Shown one piece after another: positions 31,757 to 42,454 of a stretch of 64,000 bases of DNA. A model generated the notes under the pieces. The model saw only the letters and a program-made list of their open reading frames with translations. It was not told where the DNA came from and searched no databases. The DNA is taken from positions 62,001-126,000 of the forward strand of contig JAXDDX010000048.1 of NCBI GenBank assembly GCA_034670405.1, in the 5' to 3' direction. The DNA is from Hoplostethus atlanticus (lineage: Eukaryota; Chordata; Actinopteri; Trachichthyiformes; Trachichthyidae). The position numbers and the translations under genes were made by a program. How positions within the stretch are numbered: the stretch's first letter is position 1; each line of letters opens with the position of its first letter.

Positions 31757-32303
31757 GGTTTGTACCACTCGGTCTTGGGATTGATTTTTGCAGCAATACA
31801 TTGCAGTGTTGAAACAGTCTTTGTCATTATTATTCTTTCAGGGTCAAATTTAAAAGTGGTTTGGCATAAAGCCATGCCCCTTTATGCCACATTGCATTGT
31901 GTTGTGGAAATTTGTCAAAGAAGTCAATTGCCACTGAAAGCAGAGTGATCATTTAATCATGTAGCAGCATGGAGAGAAGTCAGCATACAGCTCAAACAGC
32001 ATTTAAGCATTTCTCCCCCCTCTAAGAGTGAGCAGGATCTTTACCTATAAGTTACACAAGCCCCTTTAGGTTTCCCTGTCTACTACTGTTAATACATATG
32101 TGTACTACCTTTACTACTCGTTCATGTCATACAAGTTTTCTTCCACACTTGCAACACAGAAATAGGAGACAGGCTTCAATCCAGGCTGACAGTTGGTGGC
32201 CACATACACCCTCTCATTCTCCTGAATGGATAGTTGGTGGTATTTTCACACTTTACTAAAGTGCAAAAAAGTACTAACAATCTTTTATCCCTCTTTGAGC
32301 AGA
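31757..32303. other. Distal SUB1 intron 1, no recognised feature
   Basis: Unique-looking DNA ending in the polypyrimidine tract TTTTATCCCTCTTTGAGCAG before the first coding exon. Confidence 0.5.
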
Positions 32304-32372
32304 ATGCCCAAATCAAAGGAGGTGTTGTCATCCACATCTGGAAGTGACTCTGACAGTGAAGTGGAGACCAAG
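32304..32372 (+). CDS. sub1: SUB1 coding exon 1 (residues 1-23)
   Basis: Acceptor CTCTTTGAGCAG|A then ATGCCCAAATCAAAGGAG. The exon encodes [20 protein letters not shown] plus ETK and ends AAG|GTACAC in phase 0. The serine/acid cluster is a casein kinase II-type phosphorylation region in the family. Confidence 0.96.
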
Positions 32373-35300
32373 GTACACTTTTCACACACTGGCGTCTGCT
32401 AAACCTGTTTGCTTTGCTTCACCCGTGCCCTTAAAGCATGGTTTTACAGAAAGGAAGCAGGCTTAAAGCAGGTGGTGATTTGAGATGTAAAAAAACATGT
32501 TAAAAAAAAAGTGTTAAATTAAACATGTTTGTGGTGTAGAACATAAGGCAACCCAGTCATCTTCATCTCAAAGACATACATTTTTGCCCACATCATACTC
32601 GTACTTCAATGCAGTTGCAGAAGAGTGCTCCTTTTCACCACTTTCTTTGGGCTTTGGCTGTCTTTTGGTATTGTTTGTGATTTAAAAAGAGAAATTCTTC
32701 AAAGAAAAATGCTTTCCACATACACCAGTTTACCATGGACAACATCTAGAACACCGTGGATGAAGGGGCTGTCACTTTCCTAAAACCTTGATTGAATGAA
32801 TACAAAATAAGATGTTTGTTCAAAATGTACTAATTAGTCATCAGAATTCTCTACTATGCCATGCTGTCATTGTTGGTCCCTATGCCTTTTTATAGCTTAA
32901 TCTAAATCAATCTTTATAAAATCAACTTTATAAAATGATTAGTTCACACATTTAGATTATTTTTCAAAATAAAGTACAAATTCTTATTATTTCCAGCACC
33001 AAGTAAAGTGCCTCCTAGGCTGGTTTACACACCAGGCCAAAACAATAGACTTAAAAGGCTTGTAACATTAATATGTAGGGTTACAGTGAAAGGTTTATAA
33101 CAAAACCTGCCAAAACAAAAAGCAGTGAGCCAAAGGGTACACCATGGGTCTTAACAAGTGCCTTAAGTTTCCAAACCAACACAATACCACAAAGAAAGGT
33201 GGCAATATCAATTTGGGACACATAAAAACCATAAGAAAAGATACCACTCATTTTAAACAACTGGGTATTATAAAAGTGACAGCCCTAAGAGATGGAAATG
33301 ACAAACTAAATCTTTTTTAGGCTAAGAGGAAGAAGTCAAGTGCACCAGAGAAACCGGCCAAGAAACCGAAGAGTGGAGAGAGTTCCAGGCCAGGTGGCTC
33401 ATCCAAAGGCAGCAGTAACAATGATGACAATATGTTCCAGGTGGGTGTCATCTCTGGTATAGGTTGAACATTGCTGCCGGTGGAGGCTGCACGGCCAACA
33501 CAATGGTGCAGTAGAACAGTGGCAGGAAGTAGTATGAATATGCTCACACACTAGTAGCTTTTCATTTTATGTTGACTTAAATTCTTACCAGCCCAGGAAA
33601 GATGGTTTGTGTTCAGGTGGCGCTGTAGATGGGCAGCTTCATAAATGAATGAGCACCTCACCATAAAGAAAACAAATGCCTGAGGTGGCACAGTTGAAGT
33701 GCAGGTAAAAACATCAAGAACTCATCATAGAACTGATGATATTTGTACTTGGACTCCTTTTCATGTTTTATTTTTTATTTTATTTTTTGCCTGTAGGCTC
33801 ATCTGAACTGTGTACTACCACCGCTGCATTTTAACCATCAATCCATAGCAAATAAGAAATGGTTGCTAGCCACAAGAGGGCAGTGGAAAACAATATATGC
33901 CAATATAGAAAAGTTAATGTTTTTTAACACTTTATTCTTAATTTATTTTTCTAATCCTAATCACAACCATGTTAGAGACTGCAATAGAATAGAAATTTAA
34001 AAAAAATATAATGATGTAGGCTGTATCGGGGATACAGTCACGGTTCAGAGCGTTGTTAGGCAACCCCTTTTAACCATGAGTGATCCAGTAAGACCTCAAG
34101 TGCCATATTGCTTTTAGAAAACGGTTACAATTTATAGAAAGAATTATTTGATGACAGTATTTTATTTTCTAATTTTTTGTTTAGCAAATTCATTGAAATA
34201 AGAAAGTATCTTGTGAATATATGTCTCAAATGTTTCAACTAGGAGATACATTAACTGTTACTGTGTGTAACAGTTCCAGTCCAGTGTTTTATTCTGGAAC
34301 TGTCCCCTTTATAACCCTTAATGATGTCATCAGTTAGAATACATTAGAATGCATTTTAGAATGATCACACCGAGGTGACAGTACTCCTCAAAAAGGTTAA
34401 ACTACTATATTCCCATTTATGCTTCTAACCCATTCCTGAGTACCTGATTCTTGTTGGTATGATCATATACCCACGCAGCACTCCCATCTCTTTATTCACA
34501 TCAGTTAAAGGGTTTATATAATGCCGAGGAAGACCCATGTCTCATCATATGTCCATCATGGCCTGTCCATTCATAGATGAGGTCGTGGATGAGGGAGGGA
34601 TTGTACGCAGGGCCTTCCAAAGAGACAGAACTTTCAGGGATAGATCAGACTCGCTGGTTTACCCAGACCAACATGTGTTTGAGCGGTATAGGTTCTCAGG
34701 TGAAAGCATTAATTAGACCTGCAGATTACTAATGCCACATAGAAAACAGCACACACCACAGTAAAGCTCTCACAGTCCCACAGATTGTGTACATTGTCTC
34801 TGTTTTTTCAAGTGGTACATTTACAGTCTTGAGGATTCATATATGGCATGCTTTCATGTATAATATTTTTAGCACAGCTTTTCAGTTTTTTAATATTGTT
34901 GGAACACATATTTCATTATTGAATTAGTTCTTTGTTTTTAATTCAACAATTACTCATATTTCCCTTTTTAGTTATAATATGCCTGAATTCTTCATAGACG
35001 TCCACTAAAAGTTGCTGCTCAGTGGCCGTGAACATTGTCTTTTTAGCGTAATTTTTCGACATGATGAATCGGTCAGATCCATGATCCATGATCCATGATG
35101 CTTAAATAAACTGTGTGCAACTGTGCACGCGCAATTATCTGGATTGCTTGAACCTGGCTTGGATTAGCTAGATCACGGTAGCTTGAATTCGGCTCTGTGG
35201 AACCACTATCCCCAATTGACTTGTTAGGTTAACTCAAACCAGGCTTTCGAAATTAATCTTTTCTAAACCTGCTTTGTGGAACACCCCCCTGGAGTAGATG

Positions 35301-35924
35301 CACCCCCTGTTGATAAACACTGCAATAAAGGTACTGTGTTTTGCCAGTGCAAAGAGCATTTGAGATGAACAAGACTAATGTGACTAGAACAAAAAAAATG
35401 ATGCCCCTTTTTTGTTTGGACTGGTTTTAGAGTAATATTTAGAATGGGATATGGCTGAGGCCTAGTGGGTTTATGGGGTAAATGCATGAAATGAAAAGCT
35501 GAGTCCATTTGAGGTTTTATTTTTCTGTCGTTACAGATTGGTAAGATGAGGTATGTCAGCGTCAGGGACTTCAAAGGCAAGGTTCTGATTGACATCAGAG
35601 AGTACTGGATGAACCAAGATGGGGAGATGAAGCCAGGCAAAAAAGGTAATCAAATCAATTATTTTAGCTACTAACCACTGCACTCTTCCACCTCCTCTTG
35701 TATATGTCTTAGCTATGCATTAAAATGACAGTTATTTCAAAAACAACACTAGTGCCTGGATAGATAAACGTTTGACCTTTTGATTGGCTTGCAGTTCAGA
35801 TTGTGTTTTGTGTTTATGAAACCCCTTTTTAAAATTACTTTTAGGTATTTCCCTGAATCCTGAGCAATGGAGCCAATTGAAGGACCAGATGTCTGAAATT
35901 GATGATGCCATAAAAAGGATATAG
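32304..35924 (+). CDS. sub1: SUB1 / PC4, activated RNA polymerase II coactivator p15 (4 coding exons)
   Basis: The coding exons are 32304-32372, 33321-33440, 35537-35645 and 35845-35924 (stop TAG 35922-35924), all with GT-AG introns. Together they encode 125 residues, against 127 in human. Residues 1-23 are serine/acidic ([13 protein letters not shown]), matching the phosphorylated SEAC region. 24-63 are lysine-rich then a Ser/Gly linker ending DDNMFQ. 64-125 form the single-stranded-DNA-binding, dimerising domain ([20 protein letters not shown], then REYWM, then [20 protein letters not shown]). Phe75, Lys76, Lys78 and Trp87 correspond to the known DNA-contact ridge. The nuclear protein binds ssDNA/melted DNA and supports activator-dependent transcription and genome maintenance. 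The ATG sits one base after a splice acceptor, so the 5' UTR is spliced. No disruption is seen and it is predicted functional. I cannot tell which teleost paralogue (a or b) it is. Confidence 0.97.
32373..33320. other. SUB1 intron between coding exons 1 and 2
   Basis: 948 bases, AT-rich, GT-AG. No element was recognised inside. Confidence 0.85.
33321..33440 (+). CDS. sub1: SUB1 coding exon 2 (residues 24-63)
   Basis: Acceptor AATCTTTTTTAG|GCTAAGAGG. The exon encodes a basic stretch ([17 protein letters not shown]) then a flexible Ser/Gly segment ending NNDDNMFQ, and the donor is CAG|GTGGGT. Phase 0 on both sides. Confidence 0.96.
33441..34557. other. SUB1 intron between coding exons 2 and 3, first part
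   Basis: AT-rich with T-rich low complexity near 33768-33792. No gene or clear repeat was seen before the Harbinger remnant. Confidence 0.5.
34558..34699 (+). pseudogene. HARBI1-like transposase N-terminal exon
   Basis: ATG at 34558 opens [20 protein letters not shown] then [18 protein letters not shown] and [10 protein letters not shown], and ends at TCAG|GTGAAAG. The RRAFxRxRxFRxRxDxLxxPDxxxxERYRFS pattern is the conserved N-terminus of fish Harbinger transposases. This exon has no stop, but the catalytic domain is missing from the region. Confidence 0.75.
34965..35062 (-). pseudogene. NAIF1/Myb-like Harbinger partner, N-terminal fragment
   Basis: From ATG at 35062 (minus) the frame reads [20 protein letters not shown] then [13 protein letters not shown]. 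The FT..EQ.LLV..YEE pattern is that of the Myb/SANT-like partner protein of Harbinger transposases. Only about 33 codons are recognisable. Confidence 0.6.
35537..35645 (+). CDS. sub1: SUB1 coding exon 3 (residues 64-99, phase 1 end)
   Basis: Acceptor TCTGTCGTTACAG|ATTGGTAAG. The exon encodes the beta-sheet core with [20 protein letters not shown] and ends AAAAAG|GTAATC after the first base of the next Gly codon. The coding text is essentially identical to the vertebrate consensus except M-N-Q-D-G in place of the human M-D-P-E-G segment. Confidence 0.97.
35845..35924 (+). CDS. sub1: SUB1 last coding exon (residues 100-125 and stop)
   Basis: Acceptor TTACTTTTAG|GTATTTCC. The exon encodes [15 protein letters not shown] and the C-terminal helix [11 protein letters not shown], then TAG. 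The 3' UTR continues without further splicing signs. Confidence 0.96.
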
Positions 35925-36720
35925 GCACCATTTGAAGTGCTATGTGTTGAATTAGTTGAAACTTTGTTTGGCAGTGTTTTTTAAAAAGATTCAAATTCTT
36001 TTCTAATGGACTTGTTTCATTTGCAGCTGTATAGAACTAGTGTCTTCTGCATGTACTGTGTAGTTTTCTCAGTGTAAAGCCTGTTGTTTTTGAGCTATTG
36101 TAGTAAAGGTGTGGGTGGATGAGTAGGTGGTAGATGTGAGTAAGTGGATGATTACAGTTGGTGGGTATGATTGAATGATAGAGTGAATTGTTCTTTGTAT
36201 TGAAATACTTAATAATAAAAGCCAGTAAGACTGTAGCTTAATATTGGTTTTCCAGTCTGAAATATTTTCTTTTTGGTGGTAAAAATTCATATTTGGGGTT
36301 TGACTGTCATGTGCAGGTATAAATCATCAACCTTTGTTTCATCTTATTATATGACCTTTGTAATATGTAGTGCCTAATAACAGTGCTGTTAGTGAGGGCC
36401 AGTCCCAGATAAATCATTACAATAAGTTGTGGTGTAGTACATCATATTCAGATGTCATGTTATACCTGCAAGCCATTAGATTGTGAAACATAGCCAGGTC
36501 TTGAAATAAAGGACTTAAACACAAGCTGGCACATTTTATTCTTAACAGCATTGGAACATACTGGTCTTCATCTATTCAGACATTCAGACTGAGAGAGAGT
36601 CGCCCTGCATTAGTTGCATTTGATATCCAAATCAAATCACTGCCTTTGAGTCAACTGCTAAATCGCCAGTTGGTGCCAGCATATCATAAGACATGTTCAA
36701 TAAACAGTTGTGTGGTGTTT
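35925..36720 (+). other. sub1: SUB1 3' untranslated region
   Basis: AT-rich DNA after the stop codon with three AATAAA hexamers (36214, 36505, 36699). No open frame of note. The end of the mRNA is inferred. Confidence 0.7.
36699..36704 (+). promoter_or_regulatory. sub1: Candidate distal polyadenylation signal of SUB1
   Basis: AATAAA followed within 6-20 bases by the GT-rich GTTGTGTGGTGTTT, a good cleavage context. Earlier AATAAA hexamers at 36214 and 36505 may be used alternatively. Confidence 0.55.
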
Positions 36721-36729
36721 CATGAAGGT

Positions 36730-39560
36730 GCTGTGTGAAAATTATTTTAAGTTGCTTGATCACAATGACATTAGTTCAATGGGGTATTTTAGACTAACCT
36801 TAAAAAAAACTACTTTATCAGTTTTTAAGTCCATTATGTACCAAAATGAAGGAAACAAGTGAGTAAATGAGGGAAGGCAAATAAATGACGTGGAATACAT
36901 TCCCCTAGTGTGGTTTAGTTTTACTAAACCCTTTAGAGTGCTTGACTTCATCCTGTGCAGAAGCCTTTCTATTGTAAAGGGTGCATTCTGTTTCAGAATG
37001 AAAATGTCCCTATCCACAGGGCAGTGCCCCCAGTTTGAAGTGGAAATGATAGAAACCATATGCTATGTCTTCGTTACCTGACTGAACATTTAGAGAAATC
37101 TTAGTGGCGTGTGAGAGCATTTTACACAATCATCAGATCAAGTGAAGGAATTTCTCATATTTCTCATTTTTGTAGAATGTTTTGGCAGCTCAGTGGCCAA
37201 ACATCTTTTGTGCCTACCTAAAGCAACCATTTTGCTTGATCATTTCAGAATCAAGCTTTTTGAGAGCTGTGATCATTACTGACAACCTGCAGAGAATATA
37301 TAAATTAAGATACAAATTGTAGCGTCCAAAAGTAAATCAGTATTTTTATCTTCTTAGTCACTAGGTGGCGCCTGTTGCAAATATATACATTTTCTTCTCT
37401 CATCAGTGATACATTAAGGGCCACTTTCAGTTTTTCATGGGCCCGAATAAGCTTTTATTTTATTTTATTTATTTATTTTTTAAGATAAAAGCCAAAAGTA
37501 ATGAGCCAGACTGTTCCCATCAGAATCCCTGTTATGTATTATAAAGAATTTAACATGGGGAGTGGCATTGAGAGAAATGCCAATATAACATTACTTAAAT
37601 GGACATGTAATCCAAAAAGTAGTAATGCAAGACATGCGTTTAATACTACATTTGCACTATACGTCTAGCTAATCAACATTAGAATTAGCCTACACAGTGT
37701 TATATCAGCAATAGAGAGGTAACGGAAGTGAGCAGCAAAGTGGTGCAGCAGTATTTTTAGTAAAGTCACCGTAGCAAAAATCTGTTTAGTGACTCGATTA
37801 CCAGGAATGAAGAATAACATGGCTTATGTCAAGCTTTGACATAATTTTTTTAATTTAAGTTTAAATCAATCTAGAGATTGAAATGCCATGTTTGGAAACC
37901 TCTGGAGTGCAGAGGTTCACACCCATGGGAACTCTCCAAGTATTAAAGCCAATTACTGAGAAGAACAAGGATGACTTTTCCCTGCAGCGAACAGACCCCA
38001 TTAAATTCCCAATGATGAATTATGCTGGCGAGAATGTCTTTAAGAAATATATTTTATGGAGTTTCAGATTGAATAGGATCCTTATGTGCAGAATAATGCA
38101 ACTTCCGTTGACGCTATATAGAACATGCAGTGTGCACTGAACAACTGCCTAAGTGGGTATGAAATAGCTGAGAAATTATAGAAATAAGTGGAAGGTATTT
38201 TTCCTTAAGCATTGTCAGATAGCCTCACGTCAGTGTTAATGAATCACTTTGCGTCCCCAGGCAATTACATGTTCTACCTAGCCGCAAACTATGTCCCTGG
38301 ACTTTGCAAACTGAAGCATCTGCTTAATTGTTGTTTCACGATTTTTACTATAACAAAGTGTTTAATGGGAGTAGGAGTGTGTCTAATCAAGGAAGATATG
38401 CTTTTGGTTACACGCTCAAAGTGCATGTCTTTAAAGCCAAAGAGGGTCTCCTCCCTTCTTTTCTGTAAGTGGTTTGCATGGGTCATTCATGCCTCTGATG
38501 CTCAAAGAGCCCCTGACATCTGCTTCCATTTGAAGGCCCTAAAATAAGGCAGACATAGCCCCCCTGAACATCAGCCAACGGTTGTGGTTGCTCAAACCAC
38601 AGTGGCTCCTTTCACCAACTCCTGAGATTCTATCTCTGGTGTTTGCTACCTCAAAAATCCTGGTTTTGGGGTTTGTTTTCCAGACATATGAATCTGCCCC
38701 AAGAGCTCAGCTCAATTTCTGTCAAAACTTGAGGCAACAGAAAAAGTTAAAAAAAAAAAAAAAAATCCTGTCTGTTTTGATGGATGCCTGTGCTTGTCTG
38801 TTGTTTAATGCTGCAGTGACTAATATAAAGGTTCCCATTTGCTGGAAGGAATGTGCCCCCTCCATTGCGATGTGAAATGCATATTGGTTATGGGGCTCCT
38901 TCAGTTTCCTGTTCAAGATGGTATTGGCAGGCCACACTTAAGTTATTAGGAATTGCTGCAGCTGGCCAATTTGTCTAAACTTTTTATTATCTTAGCAATG
39001 GACAAATTATTCTGAAAGTTTACAGCCCAGAAATCACTCCCACTTTGCCGAGAGAGATGCAATCATTTGTCAAACAAATAAGAAAAAAGTAACTTTTTCA
39101 TGACCTGATTATCGTAAGGGTTGGATCTCCTGAAACCTAACAGTGAGTTCTGCAGTATACAATCTAACCCATGCTGTAAAAACATGATTTTTGAGAAGAC
39201 AGTAGCTATTAAAGCACACACAAATCCAGCCTGAATTCCTGAGATCCAAATACTGGTGTTTTGAAAGGCTGTTATATTGAGCCATGAATACTCAGTCTTC
39301 ACACCTAAGAATTAAGACATTTTTCAGCTGTTTAATGTGGATGAGGTGGAATGTAGTGTCAGGAGGCTCATGTTTCAGGTTGTAACGCCACAGTGTCAAA
39401 TTTATAAATTCACCTTTATCTGAGGGGTGAAATTGCTGCAACCAGGATGGTCATACTGATAGTTTTGATACGTAACTGTGGTGCTGCTGCCACTTTGCCA
39501 CCCCTGAAAAATAATCATGCGCTCCTCTGTTGCTCCCTGTAAATAAATGGGCTGTGGTCT
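36730..39560. other. Intergenic DNA downstream of SUB1
   Basis: No coding exon was recognised. 38200-38560 and 38560-38900 have higher sequence complexity than the surroundings and lack repeat signatures, so they could hold conserved non-coding elements. Simple runs occur at 37455-37482 (T/A) and 38749-38765 (poly-A). Confidence 0.45.
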
Positions 39561-39564
39561 GAAT

Positions 39565-39665
39565 GGGATACTAACATGCTACATACTTATTAGTATGTAC
39601 TGCATACTACATACTCCGGTGGCAAATGAGTATACCATTATATCAGCAGACTATACTCATGCAGT
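39565..39665. repeat. Short repeat rich in ACATACT/AGTATGT
   Basis: GATACTAACATGCTACATAC, TTATTAGTATGTACTGCATA and CTACATACTCCGG form an imperfect palindromic cluster. Such text is common in fish MITE ends. No pair of termini was defined. Confidence 0.35.
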
Positions 39666-40104
39666 GTGACTGTGCTAAGCCAATTCTGGACGAAAATGTG
39701 TTGTAGGCTGAACACAGATGTAAATCAACATTAGCTACTTCTACAAAAGTAGAATCTTATCTCCTCAAGATAGGATGGTCTACATTGTATTTCATATCAC
39801 TTTTCCCACCTCCTTTAGCCTACATTGCCAGACGTTTCTCTTGAAATGACGTATGGCTACTGAGGTTACCAGGATTGGGACTGATAGACAGCATGTAGGT
39901 TGTGAAAGGTGACTTCACTTCAGAAAAGAGCGGTGATCCATTAAAATGGATGTCGACTGCCAATAAACTACGAGAAAAAAAAAGGTTACGCAATGCATTT
40001 TGGGGCATCTTGGTGCATTGAGTAACACTGGTTCCATACTCAAATTCTTGCTAATGTATACATCCAGGCCTACATCCAGGAGGGCACTCCTAATTAAGGG
40101 GAAG

Positions 40105-40277
40105 GGTATAAAAGATGGGTAAACTGTGGGGCGCCTTTGCCACTCTCCAGCGGAAACAGGAACAGCAGTCACCATGGCTACAGCCTTACTCGCCATCGGC
40201 TCAGTTATGTGCTGTGGCAGTCTATCAGCACATGCATTAAAATTGTGCGCGTATGTAGAATTGTATTCTACATGTCA
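40105..40277 (+). other. TATA box with possible first exon (speculative)
   Basis: GGGTATAAAAGATGGG (TATA near 40108) is followed 60 bases later by GTCACCATGG, a good initiation context (ATG 40174). The frame reads MATALLAIGSVMCCGSLSAH then ALKLCAYVELYSTCQ, and could end at a donor CAG|GTGAAC (40277/40278). The hydrophobic start could be a signal peptide. No downstream exon was identified, so this may be chance. Confidence 0.2.
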
Positions 40278-40479
40278 GGTGAACAAACGTGATATTTTCC
40301 TGTTTTGACTACACACATTTAAATGTATTCACCACAGTCAGCGATTTCGGCTAAAGACGATAAAACTGTTTCTGATTCTGATTCTGAAATGCTACAAAGG
40401 CAATTATCAAGAAGGAACTGAAATTTGTATGTGGTTTCCTCCATCCTGATATTTTTGGTGCTCTTCTGTTGAGTGGATA

Positions 40480-40645
40480 CGGTGAGTGGATAGGGTGAGG
40501 GCTTGGGGGGGGATGGAATGAGATTGGGCCTCAGTGTCTTCCTCGAGCACAATCAGTGGATACTTGCCAACACAAGAGATTGAACCCAGGTCCCCTGGTT
40601 GCAGGGCAGTGTCCCTTCTCACTTAGCCACCCTGCTGCATCAATA
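40480..40645 (-). mobile_element. tRNA-derived SINE (degraded)
   Basis: On the minus strand, GGGTGGCTAAGTGAGAAGGG (A-box-like) and GGACCTGGGTTCAATCTC (B-box-like) are spaced as in a tRNA promoter. The body that follows contains CTCGAGGAAGACACTGAGGC. The layout matches fish tRNA SINEs. No clear tail or duplication was seen. Confidence 0.6.
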
Positions 40646-40649
40646 CACT

Positions 40650-42450
40650 CACAATAATATGTACTAAGTAATTTAAAAATGTTGAATGAACACTGGGTTT
40701 ATTTCCACATTCTATAATGTTATAGTTATCCACCTTTTTTACCCCAGGTCTAGGTGGGGTAGCACTGTGACACCATTAGTACTATTTAATACTGTAACAT
40801 CTGCCACTACTAATCGACCACTTTGGTTTAAACTTTGTGTCATCAGTAATGATAGACTCATAGATGTTAGATAGAAATGTGCAAAAACTATGAACTCCAG
40901 TCCAATATAGACAGAAAGAAACAGACCAGTTATTAATTTACTCTCAAGATTTTCATGTAACTTGCATCCGTCTAATATTACATACTATGATGTATACTGT
41001 GTGTATCATGAAGATTTATATCAGCTTAAAAATGGTGGTTTTAATTGGTGACAGCCACTTGGCTCACAGTAGTTTCCGATAGTAAGGAGCAAGCCAGCGT
41101 TGTAAATGCGGCGCAGGATTGGTCATCTATACTAGAGAACGAACATAAGGTAGCTCGGTGTGGACTGACTATCTCGGTGCCCTTGGAAATGTATGTCTGA
41201 CTTCCTCCCCTACAGCTGCTGTTGATGTTGGCCCATTTGCAGATTGGAATGTGCTGCTGTTTGTTGACTGCTACTAGAACGCCACCCCACCCCCAAACAA
41301 ACAACATATCTTTCAGCCGAAGCATAGTTAAGCGTCTCAGTCCGGCTTTCGGAGTTAAACCCCTGTTGGGTCGGCCTGAGCCGCCGAGGCTCCCCTGAGG
41401 TCATCTGGTCACTTCACCCCAAACCAACCCCTCACCAAACAGACCACTGTGTGTTAAATGGCCTGCCAAACATAGCAAAGACTCGCTCAGCGTTTCACCA
41501 ATCAACAGTCATTGTTCACATGGAAAGCCCACTGGAGGACTTGTAAACGCCCCCTCCCATACCCCGAAACACCCTCAGCAGAAATTCTCCATCATGCCCC
41601 CCCCACCAAACATTCTCCCCCACCCCATTCCCCCTGTAATGGCACCATGAGCCCCCCTCCACCTCCAACCTTTCGCCAGGGCAAGAGCTGTTGGTTTCTT
41701 AATCCCCTGTTAAATTATATAAAGATCCAGGAAAGTTGCAACTCTGCATGAGGGCTTGCGGATTTATCAGCTAATAATCCAGATTTCTCCGCTACTTTGA
41801 TTCAGTTTGCTGGACAGTAGAATAGTAAGCTCAGTTAACACTTGTGTTGAAACTTATTATTTCTCACGTCTTTGCTCCAAACAGTCCCAAATGTAGCCAT
41901 AACACCAACATCCTCTGCCGTAGGTTACAATTAAAATCGCTCAGGGTTGTAAATGTGTGTAATTTTAGTCTAACAGTGCAGAGAGGTGAGCTCCATGGCT
42001 ATGGTTGAGTGAGGGACAAACCTAGGCTCTCTCTGTATGCCCATTTGGATTGCATTCACTCAGTATGAGCCATCTGCCACCTAATGTTTGTGAGAATTGG
42101 CTCACGACGTGGAAAATAAATTCCAGTTGCATTCCCAGTCTTCTGCAAGTCTCTGCACAGTTACTCGGGCAAATACTGATTAATGGAAAAAAAAGTAGGA
42201 ATAAGGGCAGTCATTATACATTTATAGCCATGTTGCCCCAGCTGTGTCGTAGGAAGGGGTTTTCCAGTGTTGTCTATACAGGTAAGGCAGTGTTTACATG
42301 GAGCATGACAAACTCTCCTGAAGTTAGAATCCAGGAAACAAATGATAATCTGATGTCAAGGGACATTTTGTATAGCTGCTTCATTGACAATCAGCAAGAG
42401 GCTGGGTTTGTGGATGCACAATATTAGTTTGCACTTTTAGTAGAACTAAG
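40650..42450. other. Intergenic DNA, partly GC-rich
   Basis: 41040-41760 is less AT-rich, contains C-rich runs (CCCCCCCCACC, ATTCCCCCTG) and no recognisable exon. It could be regulatory or an old element. The 125-codon plus frame at 42050-42427 shows no domain or codon signature. Confidence 0.4.
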
Positions 42451-42454
42451 TTCT

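Larger units (their letters stand above)
34420..35290. mobile_element. Two-gene Harbinger remnant in a SUB1 intron
   Basis: The block contains a HARBI1-like first exon on the plus strand (34558-34699) and a NAIF1/Myb-like start on the minus strand (35062 to about 34965), arranged convergently. The right flank carries subterminal-looking text (GTTCCACAAAGC-like, rc of 35268-35280, and GGTTCCACAGAGCC, rc of 35193-35206). Ends and target duplication were not resolved. Confidence 0.6.

Noticed and set aside
35263-35640. 125-codon open frame on the minus strand
   Set aside because: It is the antisense of SUB1 exon 3 plus intron. The plus-strand exon is conserved and correctly spliced.
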